From an uncultured Verrucomicrobiales bacterium (GTDB lineage Bacteria; Verrucomicrobiota; Verrucomicrobiia; Verrucomicrobiales; Akkermansiaceae): 51,214 bases of DNA. The DNA lies in NCBI GenBank assembly GCA_949373085.1, contig CASICJ010000021.1, positions 1 through 51,214 of the forward strand, given 5' to 3'. This document shows positions 14,242 to 23,505 of the stretch, piece by piece (the stretch's first letter is position 1; each line of letters opens with the position of its first letter). The notes below the pieces were generated by a model. It had not been told where the DNA came from, did no database searches, and saw only the letters and a program-made list of their open reading frames with translations. The translations under genes and the position numbers were made by a program.

Positions 14242-17200
14242 ATGTCCCCACCGCCGCCCTCTCCTCGATCCAGTCTCGCGGCAGCGCTTGCAGTCATTCT
14301 TTTTTCTTTCTTCTCAGCAAGCACCACCGACGCTGCCTCACTCGAACTCCAACAAGGCGATCATGTTGTCTGGATCGGCAACACCTTTGCCGAGCGAATG
14401 CAGTATTTCGGTGAGATCGAAAGTCGACTGCACGCGCGCTACCCAGAGCACAACCTTGTCGTTCGTAACCTAGCCTGGTCAGCCGATACCATTAGCTTGC
14501 GCCCTCGACCCAAAGATTTTGGCGATGTTCATCACTATCTCTCCGAAGTAAAAGCTGATGTCATTCTGGTCTGCTACGGCTTCAATGAGACTTGGGATTA
14601 TGGGGAAGATGAGGGGATTGCTCGGTTCGAAGCCAATCTTGCAAGTTTTCTCGGGGGGATGCAGAGCAGGAATTACAATGGGGAGTCTACTCCTAAGATT
14701 ATACTCTATTCGCCAATTGCCTGTGAGGGCACCACTGTCCCGGATACCCCTAAAAGAAATCGCCTACTTTTACTCTACACGAATACAATGCAGCGTGTTG
14801 CAGATTCGCTCGGGATTCCGTGCGTCGATCTTTACTCCGCCTCTAGAGCAATTTACCAACAAGATGAGGAGAAAAAGCACACGATCAATGGCATCCACCT
14901 CACAGCAGAAGGTTACTTAAAATTGGCCCCTACTATTCTTTCGGATAAGCTCTTCGCGCCTCTACCTGATGGAGCGCCTCTTGAAGCGATTCGAACCGAG
15001 GTGTTGGAAAAAAATGATACTTTCTTTGATTGGTATCGAACCGTGAATAGCTTCTATATTCACGGAGACCGCAAAAACCCATACGGCACAGTCAACTTTC
15101 CTCTCGAACGAAACAAGCTTCTCCAGATGACCAGTCTTCGGGACCAGCGGGTCTGGAGCGCAGCTCGCGGCGACAAGCTTCCCGCTGAGATCGATGATTC
15201 TTCCACTGTCGAGATTCCTACAACTCGCCCAGGCCAACGAGGAGGCATATCTCCTGTACTTTCTCCGGTGAAAGAACGAGCCAAGTTCGAGATTGCCGAG
15301 GGATTTCAGGTCGAACTCTTCGCCTCCGAGGAAGAATTTCCGGAGCTTCGAAATCCAGTTGCTCTCAAATTTGATTCCGCTGGACGTCTTTGGGTCGCGA
15401 CCATGCCTTCCTATCCGCACGCGCTTCCGGGCGTCAAAACCAACGACCAGATTCTTATTCTTGAAGACACAGATCAAAACGGTAAAGCCGACAAACGCAC
15501 CGTCTTTGCCGAGAATCTTTACCTCCCACTTGGCTTCGAGTTTGGCAAGGACGGGATCTACCTTTCGCAGGAGCCTAATCTTGTTTTCCTCCGGGATACC
15601 GACGGCGACGGTAAGGCCGATCAAGAGACCATCCTCTTGCACGGCTTTGGCAGCGAAGATTGCCACCACGCAATCCACAATTTTGTCTGGGGACCAGGTG
15701 GAGGACTCTACATGCAAGAGAGCGTGTTTCATCATACTCAAGTGGAGACCATCTACGGACCTCGCCGCAGTAAGGACAATGCGATCTACCGCTTTGACCC
15801 GCGAACCCATCGCCTTGAGATTGTTTCCCGCCTCCCCCCCGGAGGAAATCCTTGGGGATATGCCATCAATCGATGGGGAGAACATCTCTATGTCGCTCGT
15901 CACAATAATGCTTCGCTTATTAAGCAACCCGAGTCCGGCAATGTCGCAAATGCCAATTACGGAAACTCCGATACTCGTAACTGTGGTCAGGAGTTCATCT
16001 CGAGCAGGCACTGGCCCGACGAATTCCAGGGAAAAGTATTTACCAACCAATACAAAAAATTTCAGGGCGTTCTTCTTCATGATTGGACCGAGAACGGCAC
16101 GACCTACGATCACAAACGTCTCGGTAAGGTCTTCGAAGCGCACAATAAAGCGTGTATCCCAGTCGATCTTCAGCTTGGTCCCGATGGCGCTCTATATGTA
16201 GCCGATTGGTACAATCCAGTACTCGGTCATATGCAGTATTCCCTTCGCGACGAAAGGCGGGACTCGAGCAAAGGGCGTATCTGGCGGGTTACCTGGAAAG
16301 ATCGCCCGCTGGACTCACCAGCCAAGATCGTAGGTGCCAGCGTAGAAGAACTGCTCGATTTGCTCAAAGCCTACGAAGACCGCAACCGCTACCGTGCTCG
16401 ACGCGCCCTTTGGAATCTGCCGGACAAAACCCTAAAGCCAGCTCTCAAAAAATGGTTAACCTCGCTCGATCCATCGGATGTTGAATATGCTCACCATCTG
16501 ACTGAAGCGCTATGGCTCCATCAACAACGGGGTTGGATCAATGCGGAGCTCTTCCAACAAATTTCCACTCACCGCGATTATCACGCCCGGGCGGCGGCCG
16601 CACACCTTCTCCGTCAATGGTCTGAAAATCTTCCTGGCGCTCACAACCATTTCCTCCGGCTGGCAAACGACAAGCATCCCAAGGTCCGCCTTGAAACCGT
16701 TGTCTCTTCCACCTGGGCTGATCCCTCTATCGCGGTCGGAGTACTCGAACAAGTAAGCGAACATCCCCAAGACAAATACCTTAAATTTGCCATTACCAAT
16801 GCTCGGAAAGCCCTGGCCCCCGCTCTCGAAAATCATCCCATGGTGATCCCGCCAGAGAAACTCGCAGCACTCCCACTCAGCAAACGCGTTCTGAGGGCTC
16901 TCATTCGCCGACCCAAACTAGATCTCGAGCTTCGGATGAAAGCCCTAGATCATCTTGCCGAGGAAAGTTCCAGAACAAAGGATCAAATATTGGTAGAGAT
17001 TATCGAACAGCTCGAAGGAGAAGAAGGTCCCGCCCTCGAAGATTGGCTCGCAGTCCTAGACTCCACCAAAGTCTCCTCCAATGGCGTGCTCAGCTCCTTG
17101 CTGAAATTGAAGAACTCCACCATCCGGCAAGCCGCCTTCGCTGGACAGCTTCGATCTGGTCACCTCACTTCTATCCCTCTCGATCCCGATGCCCTCCGAT

Positions 17201-18771
17201 CCATCGCTCGAATCGATTCGCCCGAACTCAAAATCTCTTATTTAGAACCCGCTCAAAAGGCCCTTTCTTTTTCTGGGGCTGCGCAAGATGCCGCCCTCTT
17301 CTCACTCGGCCATATCCCTGGAAATGATGATAAGATCTTCACTGCCCTTGCCAAACATGTCGTAAATCCAACTCTCACTGCAGCGGCAGCCGAGGCAATT
17401 CTGACGCGTCCCCAAGAGACCTGGCCCGCCGAAGGAGCTGCTGCTCTATTAGACACTCATCTTCCCATCCTTAAGGCAACACCCGTGGAGAAACGTGGCT
17501 CTGCTTCTTTCGAGCTCGCTTCCAAAATCCTCACCATAATCGCCACCATCCGCAAAGCTCCCAATACTGTTGCCCAAATTCGCTCTCTTCAATTGATGCC
17601 GGTAGAGATCGCCACTGTTCCCGATCAACTTCGTTTCAATCAAAATTCCTTCCGAGTCCCGGCGAATACACCAGTCGAACTCCGTTTGGATAATCCTGAC
17701 GTCATTCAGCACAACCTCGTCCTTTGTGCTCCCGGTTCGCTGGAAAAAGTTGGACGTAGCGTTGACGATATTCTTACCGACCCAAAAGCGATAGAGCGTG
17801 ATTGGATTCCAGATCTTCCCGAAGTTCTACATGCCACTCCGATGGCAAATGCTCATCAGGAGGTGGTGCTCCGCTTTGTCACTCCCAAGAAATCAGGTTC
17901 CTATCCCTTTCTCTGCACTGTGCCCGGACATTGGCGCATCATGCAAGGAACCATGATTGTCGATGAACCCAAGACCTTTTTATCTTCTAATAAAGCTAAC
18001 AAGCACGTGCTCATTCTCACTGGCGAACCCGAATACGGAACGCGTTCGTCCCTGAGCGAACTCGGGGAAAAGCTAGAAAAAGATCACCAACTCAAGATCA
18101 CCCATCTTGAAATAAACCGCAGAGAGAGTCCTCACCGCTTCCCAGATCTCTCCAAGCACCTACCCAAGGCCGATCTTCTGATTCTCTCGCTGCGTTTTGT
18201 GAATCTCGAAGAATCCCAATACAAAGCACTTGATCAGTATCTTTCTCACAAACCCTTCATCGCCGTGCGCACAACTACCCATCTTTTTGATTTCCCCAAG
18301 AATTCCAAAATGGTGGCTGAAAACCGAGCGTTCCCAGCTCGTCACTTTGGAACGCCCTACCGCGGCCACCACGGTCACGAATCTAGCCAAGTCAACTATG
18401 TCATGTCGGCAAAGCACCCCGTCATGACAGGTATTGACCCCCGCTTCTGGACCCCTGATTTTCACTACGCGGTCAACCCCCTAGACATCGAGTGTAGACC
18501 TCTCATGATAGGGCAAGCTCTCAGAGGTCGCCACCGCGCTACCTTCAAAAAAGTCGGTGGACACAACCACGCTATGGTCCTCTCAGCTGAAGACCAACGA
18601 CGTATCAGTGGCAGTCCCCACCCGATAGTTTGGACGATCGAAAGTAACCCTAATCGCCGTGCTCTCGCAACCACCATCGGGGCCCGTAAGAGCTTTGAAG
18701 ATCCCAACGTCCAACGACTCTACCGCAACGCTGTACTGTGGTCTCTTGGTTACGCGGTCCCAAAACTCTAG
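14242..18771 (+). CDS. Giant secreted SGNH - PVC dehydrogenase propeller - HEAT - type 1 copper - ThuA protein
   Basis: 1509 residues with a signal peptide (AAALAVILFSFFSASTTDA). Domain order: an SGNH/GDSL-like fold (about 35-250) with WIGNTFAERM, GFNETW and NGIHLTAEGY; the PVC 'membrane-bound dehydrogenase' six-bladed propeller (about 340-690) with calcium-type DTDGDGKAD loops; HEAT-like helices (about 700-1100); a plastocyanin/azurin-like domain (about 1120-1250); and a ThuA-like domain (1254-1508) starting HVLILTGEPEYG. The copper domain has all type 1 ligands: His1157, Cys1225, His1230, Met1234. The SGNH nucleophile block reads GNT (46-48) instead of GDS, so esterase activity is doubtful. 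No CxxCH heme motif is present. It probably acts outside the cytoplasm in glycan-related redox chemistry; the actual reaction is unknown. Isolated between repeat copies G and H. Confidence 0.88.
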   Translation: MSPPPPSPRSSLAAALAVILFSFFSASTTDAASLELQQGDHVVWIGNTFAERMQYFGEIESRLHARYPEHNLVVRNLAWSADTISLRPRPKDFGDVHHYLSEVKADVILVCYGFNETWDYGEDEGIARFEANLASFLGGMQSRNYNGESTPKIILYSPIACEGTTVPDTPKRNRLLLLYTNTMQRVADSLGIPCVDLYSASRAIYQQDEEKKHTINGIHLTAEGYLKLAPTILSDKLFAPLPDGAPLEAIRTEVLEKNDTFFDWYRTVNSFYIHGDRKNPYGTVNFPLERNKLLQMTSLRDQRVWSAARGDKLPAEIDDSSTVEIPTTRPGQRGGISPVLSPVKERAKFEIAEGFQVELFASEEEFPELRNPVALKFDSAGRLWVATMPSYPHALPGVKTNDQILILEDTDQNGKADKRTVFAENLYLPLGFEFGKDGIYLSQEPNLVFLRDTDGDGKADQETILLHGFGSEDCHHAIHNFVWGPGGGLYMQESVFHHTQVETIYGPRRSKDNAIYRFDPRTHRLEIVSRLPPGGNPWGYAINRWGEHLYVARHNNASLIKQPESGNVANANYGNSDTRNCGQEFISSRHWPDEFQGKVFTNQYKKFQGVLLHDWTENGTTYDHKRLGKVFEAHNKACIPVDLQLGPDGALYVADWYNPVLGHMQYSLRDERRDSSKGRIWRVTWKDRPLDSPAKIVGASVEELLDLLKAYEDRNRYRARRALWNLPDKTLKPALKKWLTSLDPSDVEYAHHLTEALWLHQQRGWINAELFQQISTHRDYHARAAAAHLLRQWSENLPGAHNHFLRLANDKHPKVRLETVVSSTWADPSIAVGVLEQVSEHPQDKYLKFAITNARKALAPALENHPMVIPPEKLAALPLSKRVLRALIRRPKLDLELRMKALDHLAEESSRTKDQILVEIIEQLEGEEGPALEDWLAVLDSTKVSSNGVLSSLLKLKNSTIRQAAFAGQLRSGHLTSIPLDPDALRSIARIDSPELKISYLEPAQKALSFSGAAQDAALFSLGHIPGNDDKIFTALAKHVVNPTLTAAAAEAILTRPQETWPAEGAAALLDTHLPILKATPVEKRGSASFELASKILTIIATIRKAPNTVAQIRSLQLMPVEIATVPDQLRFNQNSFRVPANTPVELRLDNPDVIQHNLVLCAPGSLEKVGRSVDDILTDPKAIERDWIPDLPEVLHATPMANAHQEVVLRFVTPKKSGSYPFLCTVPGHWRIMQGTMIVDEPKTFLSSNKANKHVLILTGEPEYGTRSSLSELGEKLEKDHQLKITHLEINRRESPHRFPDLSKHLPKADLLILSLRFVNLEESQYKALDQYLSHKPFIAVRTTTHLFDFPKNSKMVAENRAFPARHFGTPYRGHHGHESSQVNYVMSAKHPVMTGIDPRFWTPDFHYAVNPLDIECRPLMIGQALRGRHRATFKKVGGHNHAMVLSAEDQRRISGSPHPIVWTIESNPNRRALATTIGARKSFEDPNVQRLYRNAVLWSLGYAVPKL

Positions 18772-18858
18772 CGATATTAAAGGGGGGTGTAGACATAGTG
18801 TTGAACTAGCCGCAGCTTAAAAATATCCCTGATTAATGATCACGGCCCTCCGCTGCAG

Positions 18859-18907
18859 CCTAAATGCGACCTCAACGCTTTCCCGCCAAAAGCAAATTGC
18901 TAGCAGG
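18859..18907 (+). repeat. Dispersed intergenic repeat, copy H (full length)
   Basis: CCTAAATGCGACCTCAACGC and AAGCAAATTGCTAGCAGG; 40 of 50 positions match copy F. It lies between convergent genes and directly abuts the stop codon of the minus-strand propeller gene. Confidence 0.88.
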
Positions 18908-20242
18908 TTAGTCCCCAAAGCAAAAGAGCGTCTTCTGGCTGCGGAGAAAGACCCGATTGTTCGCCAAGGCAAGACTGCAACGTTGGTCGCGCACGGTGCG
19001 ATCGCCAAATTGAACTTGGTGCAGGAGGGAAAACTTCTTGGGATCCGCCGCCACAACAAACACCTGTCCGTTGTGGTCTTGGAAATAGATTTTACCATCG
19101 CCGAGGGTTGGTGAAGCCTCGATTTTGGCCCTTGTTCCAATCGCACCTGTCCAAAGCACTTTGCCGCTCCTTGGCTCAATACAGGAAATTCGTTTGTCCT
19201 TATACTCCCCATTGAGGACGTAGAAGTGACCATCGTGGTAGAGCGGAGTACAAACATCCGAAGACACTTCGGGTTCCTCGCTCTTCCACAGCAGCTTTCC
19301 AGTCTTCATATCGACAGCATAGACCGGGCTCTTTTTGGGAGCACAAACTAAGGCAACGCCACTTCCGGAAACCGGAGAAGGCACCAGTCGCCAGTGTCCG
19401 ATTTTCGTAGGGTTCCAAGTCCCCCATCGCCAAAGTTCCTTTCCATTTTTAGGGTCGTGACCGGTAAGAGCATCACCACCAGCCACGAGAAGCTGAAGAT
19501 CTCCACCGTCATCGGCGGTCCGACTGAGAACCGGCGAGGTGAAGGCCTCGAGCGACTCGGCCACCGCATCACCCGGACGGTCAGCCTTCCAACTCTGCTC
19601 TCCGGTCGCAAAATTAAAGGCAACAAGGTAGGACGGAATCTTAGTCGCGCCCTCAGGCCCGCGTGACATCCCACCATAGTCAAACGAAACATCACGTTGC
19701 AAAATCTGCATGATAAGATTACCGCCCGAGAGAATGGGACTGGTGGAGAAAGTCCATTGGAACGCGAAGTATTTACCCCCTTTGGGAATGAGGTTTTTGC
19801 GCCACTCTTCCTCGCCGTCCATAGAGTAGACAATCAGGTCTCCGTTACCGAAGAAGAACGCGACCCGCTTGCCGTCGGTGACCGGCGAAGGCGAGGCAAA
19901 GTCGCTGCGGTCGTCCAAATGCACTCTTCCTTTTGAGACGACCTTTGACCAACGGGGCTTGCCGGTGGAAGCCTCCAGACAGATGGCGTGCAGCTCCCCC
20001 TTCTCATGATCAGCCGCGGTCACAAAGACATAGTCTCCCCATACGACCGGGGTGGCAGCCGAACTGCCCGGAAGTTGCGCTTTCCACGCTACATTCTCGG
20101 TAGGTGAGAACTTGGCGGGCAACTTCATGCCCTTTTCCGCGGTTCCATTAAAGTGAGGTCCACGTTGAGTCGGCCAATTGGGAGTAGCCATCGCGACGAG
20201 CGAGAGAGACAAGCTAAGTGAGATAGAAGATAGAGTTTTCAT
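18908..20242 (-). CDS. Exported PQQ-like beta-propeller protein (BamB/quinoprotein-type repeats)
   Basis: 444 residues with a signal peptide (SLSLSLSLVAMA) and then NWPTQRGPHFNGTAEKG, the common opening of PVC PQQ-like propellers ('WPQWRGP'). Tandem propeller blades carry the tryptophan docking pattern: ASTGKPRWSKVV, KNGKELWRWGTWNP, MKTGKLLWKSEEP, PRSGKVLWTGAIG. No cytochrome domain is present and the PQQ-binding residues of true dehydrogenases are not obvious, so it is more likely a scaffold or binding protein in the periplasm. The stop codon touches repeat copy H. The upstream gene on the same strand is 282 bp away, with a terminator between, so it probably has its own promoter. Confidence 0.88.
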   Translation of the reverse strand: MKTLSSISLSLSLSLVAMATPNWPTQRGPHFNGTAEKGMKLPAKFSPTENVAWKAQLPGSSAATPVVWGDYVFVTAADHEKGELHAICLEASTGKPRWSKVVSKGRVHLDDRSDFASPSPVTDGKRVAFFFGNGDLIVYSMDGEEEWRKNLIPKGGKYFAFQWTFSTSPILSGGNLIMQILQRDVSFDYGGMSRGPEGATKIPSYLVAFNFATGEQSWKADRPGDAVAESLEAFTSPVLSRTADDGGDLQLLVAGGDALTGHDPKNGKELWRWGTWNPTKIGHWRLVPSPVSGSGVALVCAPKKSPVYAVDMKTGKLLWKSEEPEVSSDVCTPLYHDGHFYVLNGEYKDKRISCIEPRSGKVLWTGAIGTRAKIEASPTLGDGKIYFQDHNGQVFVVAADPKKFSLLHQVQFGDRTVRDQRCSLALANNRVFLRSQKTLFCFGD

Positions 20243-20438
20243 CAGGTTGTTAGTTCAGCTTATGCAATCCAGAGAAGAAGACTCAATACCAATTCTAAAA
20301 ATACCACAAATCCCACCATCCTGAAGGCCGGTAGCCGGGACACTCCTAGACCCTTCTCACCAATTCATTTTAATCCCAAGACGTCTTCAGCCACTCTAAA
20401 TTCTTACGATATCTTTTCGGGACACGATCGCTGTTTAC

Positions 20439-20466
20439 AAAAAAACTCCGGACTGTAAGTCCAGAG
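20439..20466 (-). terminator. Rho-independent terminator of the three-repeat protein gene
   Basis: On the minus strand CTCTGGACT and AGTCCGGAG form a 9-bp stem (one G-T pair) with loop TAC, followed by seven T's. It starts 59 bases after the stop at 20525. A second stem-loop just upstream, AAATCCC/GGGATTT at 20477-20493, may assist. Confidence 0.85.
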
Positions 20467-20524
20467 CTTTGATCTTAAATCCCTTTGGGATTTTCTTTAG
20501 CGACAATAAATATTTGCAGTCCGA

Positions 20525-23197
20525 TCATTCCTCGGTCACCCGGTAGAAGACCTTATTGAGATCTCCGAACACTCCAGCATCAATATACGACGTCGAATCG
20601 CCGTTGGCCGGGTAGCTATCATCTAATTCGTCCCAGTTCAGCAAATCGGTTGAACGCTCTATGATGTATCGACCAGTTTCCCTCGAATTCCAGGTGATCG
20701 TGATGTTCCGACTAACTGGATCAATATCAATACTAGTAATCTTAAGTTCTTGGCTGAATCCCTCAATCAATTGCAAAGCGTTAATTGTGGAGTTGGCCGC
20801 TCCATCGCCAAGATCCCAAAAATTTAGGGTAACAGTGCCTTCCGCAGGGATAATGTCATCGAAGCGGACGTAGTTGCCGGTGCCACGATTCTCGCTATCA
20901 ATACTTGTAACCTGCCGGTAGCCCGGTTCCGAATTATAGGCGTCCGCATTTTCCTCGGTCATGAAAATTTTCTGGCTCGATTCGACTTGTTCAAAATCTA
21001 CGCTAGGAAATTCAAGTGGCCGTGCAACGGAATAAACGAGCATGGAATAAGTTCCATCGGGCACGTTGGTGAAGGTGATCGTCGAAGGAGTGTCCTCACT
21101 ATCTCCCCCTTCAATCAAGCCGTTAAGCAATTTCGCATCTGTATTACTCGTTCCTGTTCCGGCACCCCAAGTGTTCCCAGAGATCCATTCTACCGTGACT
21201 CCCGAGTCTTCGTTTCTGCTATTCAAGAGGCTGTCTTGGAGTCCGCTGGCCATACCAGCATCCTCGGGCGGCAAGTTGTTCCAATAGGCCTGAAGCGAGA
21301 CACCACCAACGTCAGCGGCCTCCACACTCGTAGGAGCGCCATTGGCACCAGCACCAACGAAGTTGATCCCGATACTAACTGGTTGCGAATTTGGTTGAAA
21401 AATCACGGCCTTGACCGGCTCACTCATTTCGCATCCCACGATTTCCACGGAGTATTCATCACCAGCATTTTCAGCGGTAATCGGATCAGTTTTGTATGAT
21501 GCTTGAATCGCTCCAAGAATTGGCTCGCCATTTTTATGCCACTGAAGTGGCCAGGGACCATTGACTTTCGTAAAAAACTCGGCGGATTCCCCAATCAGCA
21601 CGGGAGTCTCGACCGGCTTGATCAAGAAGTCGGCTAAATCACAGTCTGCAGAGGTGCTGAAGGCCAGCAATTCGACTTCAGCGATCTGCATACTATTCGC
21701 GCCCTCGCCTTGAACTTGGAGGACCGTCCAGCGGTAATGAAGGTAAGATTTGGCGTTGCCGAAAAAGTAGAATTCCTGCGTTTGAAAGCGATCTCCCGCA
21801 GGAAAAAGTGTGGACCATGGCGAGATCTCCTCATTCTCGTAAATCACCTCCCAATTTCCGCTCTCCCAGCTAGGCTCGGTATCATTTGATCCCTCCAGTC
21901 GAATTGAAAGCGGATCACGTTCGGGACCATCATTCGCCGACTGCATGGTCAAACCAACAACATTAGTCTCACCCACCGCCGGAGAAACGACGAAGCCTGA
22001 AGGAAGCCCATCGATACCAACGGTATCAAAATTCAGATATTTTGTAGGCTGATTGTCGAGCGCATTCGGCGCTGCCTCGGAACCCGGGCTGTTCCCCGAG
22101 CTCGCAATCAAGGAATCGCCAGGTTGCGTCACGTCGACCGGCACTGATTGGCCGAGAAATTCCACTTCGGCGATCTGCATACTATTTGCGCCTTCTCCCT
22201 GCACCTCGAGAACCGTCCAGCGATAGTGCAGATAAGGAATCTGATCGCCGAACTCAAAAGTCTGAGTCTGGAATCGATCGCCTGTTGGGAACTCGGTCGT
22301 CCAAGCTGGCACGTTTTCATTTTCGTAAATAACGGTCCAGTTTCCCTCGAGCCAATTAGGAGCTTCATCATTGGAGCCTTCCAAACGGACCCACTTCGGG
22401 TCGCGTTCCGGACCGTCATTGGCAGATTGCATTGCAAGCCCAGAGAGAACCGTTTTACCGACTCCAGGAGTCACCACAAATCCGGAAGGAAGCCCATCAA
22501 TTCCGACTGTATCAAAATTCAAATATTTTGTTGGCTGGTTATCGAGCGCGTTGGGCGCGGCTTCAGATCCTGGGCTGTTAGCAGAACTGGCGATGATGGG
22601 GTCACCAGGCTGGGTGACATCTTTTTGAGCATAGGCCTTACCAAGAAATTCCACTTCGGCAATCTGCATACTATTTGCGTTTTCTCCCTGCACCTCGAGA
22701 ACCGTCCAGCGATAATGCAGGTAAGGAATCTGAACGCCAAATTCAAAAGTCTGAGTCTGGAATCGATCGTCTGCAGGGAACTCGGTCGACCAAGGTGACA
22801 CGTTTTGATTTTCGTAAATAACGGTCCAGTCCCCCTCGAGCCAATTGGGAGCCTCGTCATTAGAGCCTTCCAAACGAACCCATTTCGGATCGCGTTCCGG
22901 ACCGTCATTGGCGGATTGCATTGCAAGCCCAGAGAGAACCGTTTTACCGACTCCAGGAGTCACCACAAACCCAGATGGGAGGCCATCAATCCCAACCGTG
23001 TCAAAATTCAAATATTTTGTTGGCTGATCGTCGAGCGCGTTGGGCGCGGCTTCAGATCCTGGGCTATTAGCAGAACTGGCAATGATGGAATCACCGGGCT
23101 GGGTGACGTCACTTTGAGCATAGGCGGTGATCTGTAGCAGCAACAAAGCGCAAAGCGCAAAGCTGGAAGATCGAAAAGGAGTGAAAGATTTTAACAT
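20525..23197 (-). CDS. Exported protein with three near-identical 162-residue discoidin-like repeats
   Basis: 890 residues with a signal peptide (SSSFALCALLLLQITAYA). Three tandem units of 163, 162 and about 160 residues start at residues 30, 193 and 355, each with DVTQPGD..IASS.NSPGSEA and NALD.QPTKYLNF. They have a galactose-binding/discoidin-like beta-sandwich look (RLEGSND, LHYRWTVL). An Ig-like segment (about 515-605) follows, then a second sandwich starting VSIGINFVGAG, and an Fn3-like C-terminal module ending NKVFYRVTEE. No PEP-CTERM or membrane anchor is visible. The C-terminal module resembles that of the LamG-like protein at 43881-45809. Probably a secreted carbohydrate-binding or adhesion protein; ligand unknown. 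Confidence 0.85.
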   Translation of the reverse strand: MLKSFTPFRSSSFALCALLLLQITAYAQSDVTQPGDSIIASSANSPGSEAAPNALDDQPTKYLNFDTVGIDGLPSGFVVTPGVGKTVLSGLAMQSANDGPERDPKWVRLEGSNDEAPNWLEGDWTVIYENQNVSPWSTEFPADDRFQTQTFEFGVQIPYLHYRWTVLEVQGENANSMQIAEVEFLGKAYAQKDVTQPGDPIIASSANSPGSEAAPNALDNQPTKYLNFDTVGIDGLPSGFVVTPGVGKTVLSGLAMQSANDGPERDPKWVRLEGSNDEAPNWLEGNWTVIYENENVPAWTTEFPTGDRFQTQTFEFGDQIPYLHYRWTVLEVQGEGANSMQIAEVEFLGQSVPVDVTQPGDSLIASSGNSPGSEAAPNALDNQPTKYLNFDTVGIDGLPSGFVVSPAVGETNVVGLTMQSANDGPERDPLSIRLEGSNDTEPSWESGNWEVIYENEEISPWSTLFPAGDRFQTQEFYFFGNAKSYLHYRWTVLQVQGEGANSMQIAEVELLAFSTSADCDLADFLIKPVETPVLIGESAEFFTKVNGPWPLQWHKNGEPILGAIQASYKTDPITAENAGDEYSVEIVGCEMSEPVKAVIFQPNSQPVSIGINFVGAGANGAPTSVEAADVGGVSLQAYWNNLPPEDAGMASGLQDSLLNSRNEDSGVTVEWISGNTWGAGTGTSNTDAKLLNGLIEGGDSEDTPSTITFTNVPDGTYSMLVYSVARPLEFPSVDFEQVESSQKIFMTEENADAYNSEPGYRQVTSIDSENRGTGNYVRFDDIIPAEGTVTLNFWDLGDGAANSTINALQLIEGFSQELKITSIDIDPVSRNITITWNSRETGRYIIERSTDLLNWDELDDSYPANGDSTSYIDAGVFGDLNKVFYRVTEE
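21660..23110 (-). repeat. Three tandem ~489-bp intragenic repeats
   Basis: Units 23110-22622, 22621-22136 and 22135 to about 21660 are in frame inside the exported-protein gene. Units 1 and 2 differ at only about a dozen of 162 residues; unit 3 is more diverged. The pattern indicates a recent duplication after an older one. Confidence 0.9.
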
Positions 23198-23284
23198 TTT
23201 ATTTTAGTAATTGCGTACTTTTTACTCAAACTCATGAGAGCTATCATGAAAAGGAAAAACGACGTTTTCTTCTTTCAGCCCTTA

Positions 23285-23327
23285 TCCAAAAGCGACTTCA
23301 ACCGTTCCCCGGAAACGGCAAACTCAC
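23285..23327 (+). repeat. Dispersed intergenic repeat, copy I (degenerate 3' half)
   Basis: TCCAAAAGCGACTTCAACC matches the 5' half of copies D and H well, but the 3' core is mostly lost (GGAAACGGCAAACTCAC). It lies between the divergent three-repeat protein and small lipoprotein genes. Confidence 0.65.
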
Positions 23328-23391
23328 GCGACATATTTGCAGCAGAAACTACTTGGCAAAACAGAGTTCGTGTCGTTGTCTTCAAGCACTT

Positions 23392-23505
23392 ATGAAGTTC
23401 TTACCGATTCTTGTAACAGTTGCTGGATTGACACTTTTTTCTAGCTGCACGAGTTCTGCCCCTTGCACTGACGAGTGCTGCGCAGAGACCCCACAGACTA
23501 AGTAA
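23392..23505 (+). CDS. Small cysteine-rich lipoprotein, 37 residues
   Basis: The frame encodes MKFLPILVTVAGLTLFSS followed by Cys19: a short positive start, a hydrophobic stretch and a lipobox-like LFSSC, so lipid modification at Cys19 is likely. The mature part would be 19 residues, TSSAPCTDECC then AETPQTK, with three further cysteines (25, 29, 30) in a C-x3-CC pattern that could bind metal or form disulfides. Function unknown. The gene lies alone between repeat copies I and J. Chance is possible for so short a frame, but the signal sequence and lipobox argue for a real gene. Confidence 0.6.
   Translation: MKFLPILVTVAGLTLFSSCTSSAPCTDECCAETPQTK

Noticed and set aside
18836..19257. Overlapping frames opposite the PQQ-propeller gene
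   Set aside because: Antisense shadows; the propeller frame shows clear blade motifs throughout.
20243..20524. A small gene between the two minus-strand exported proteins
   Set aside because: Contains only the terminator hairpins and an AT-rich leader; no frame with start and plausible length.
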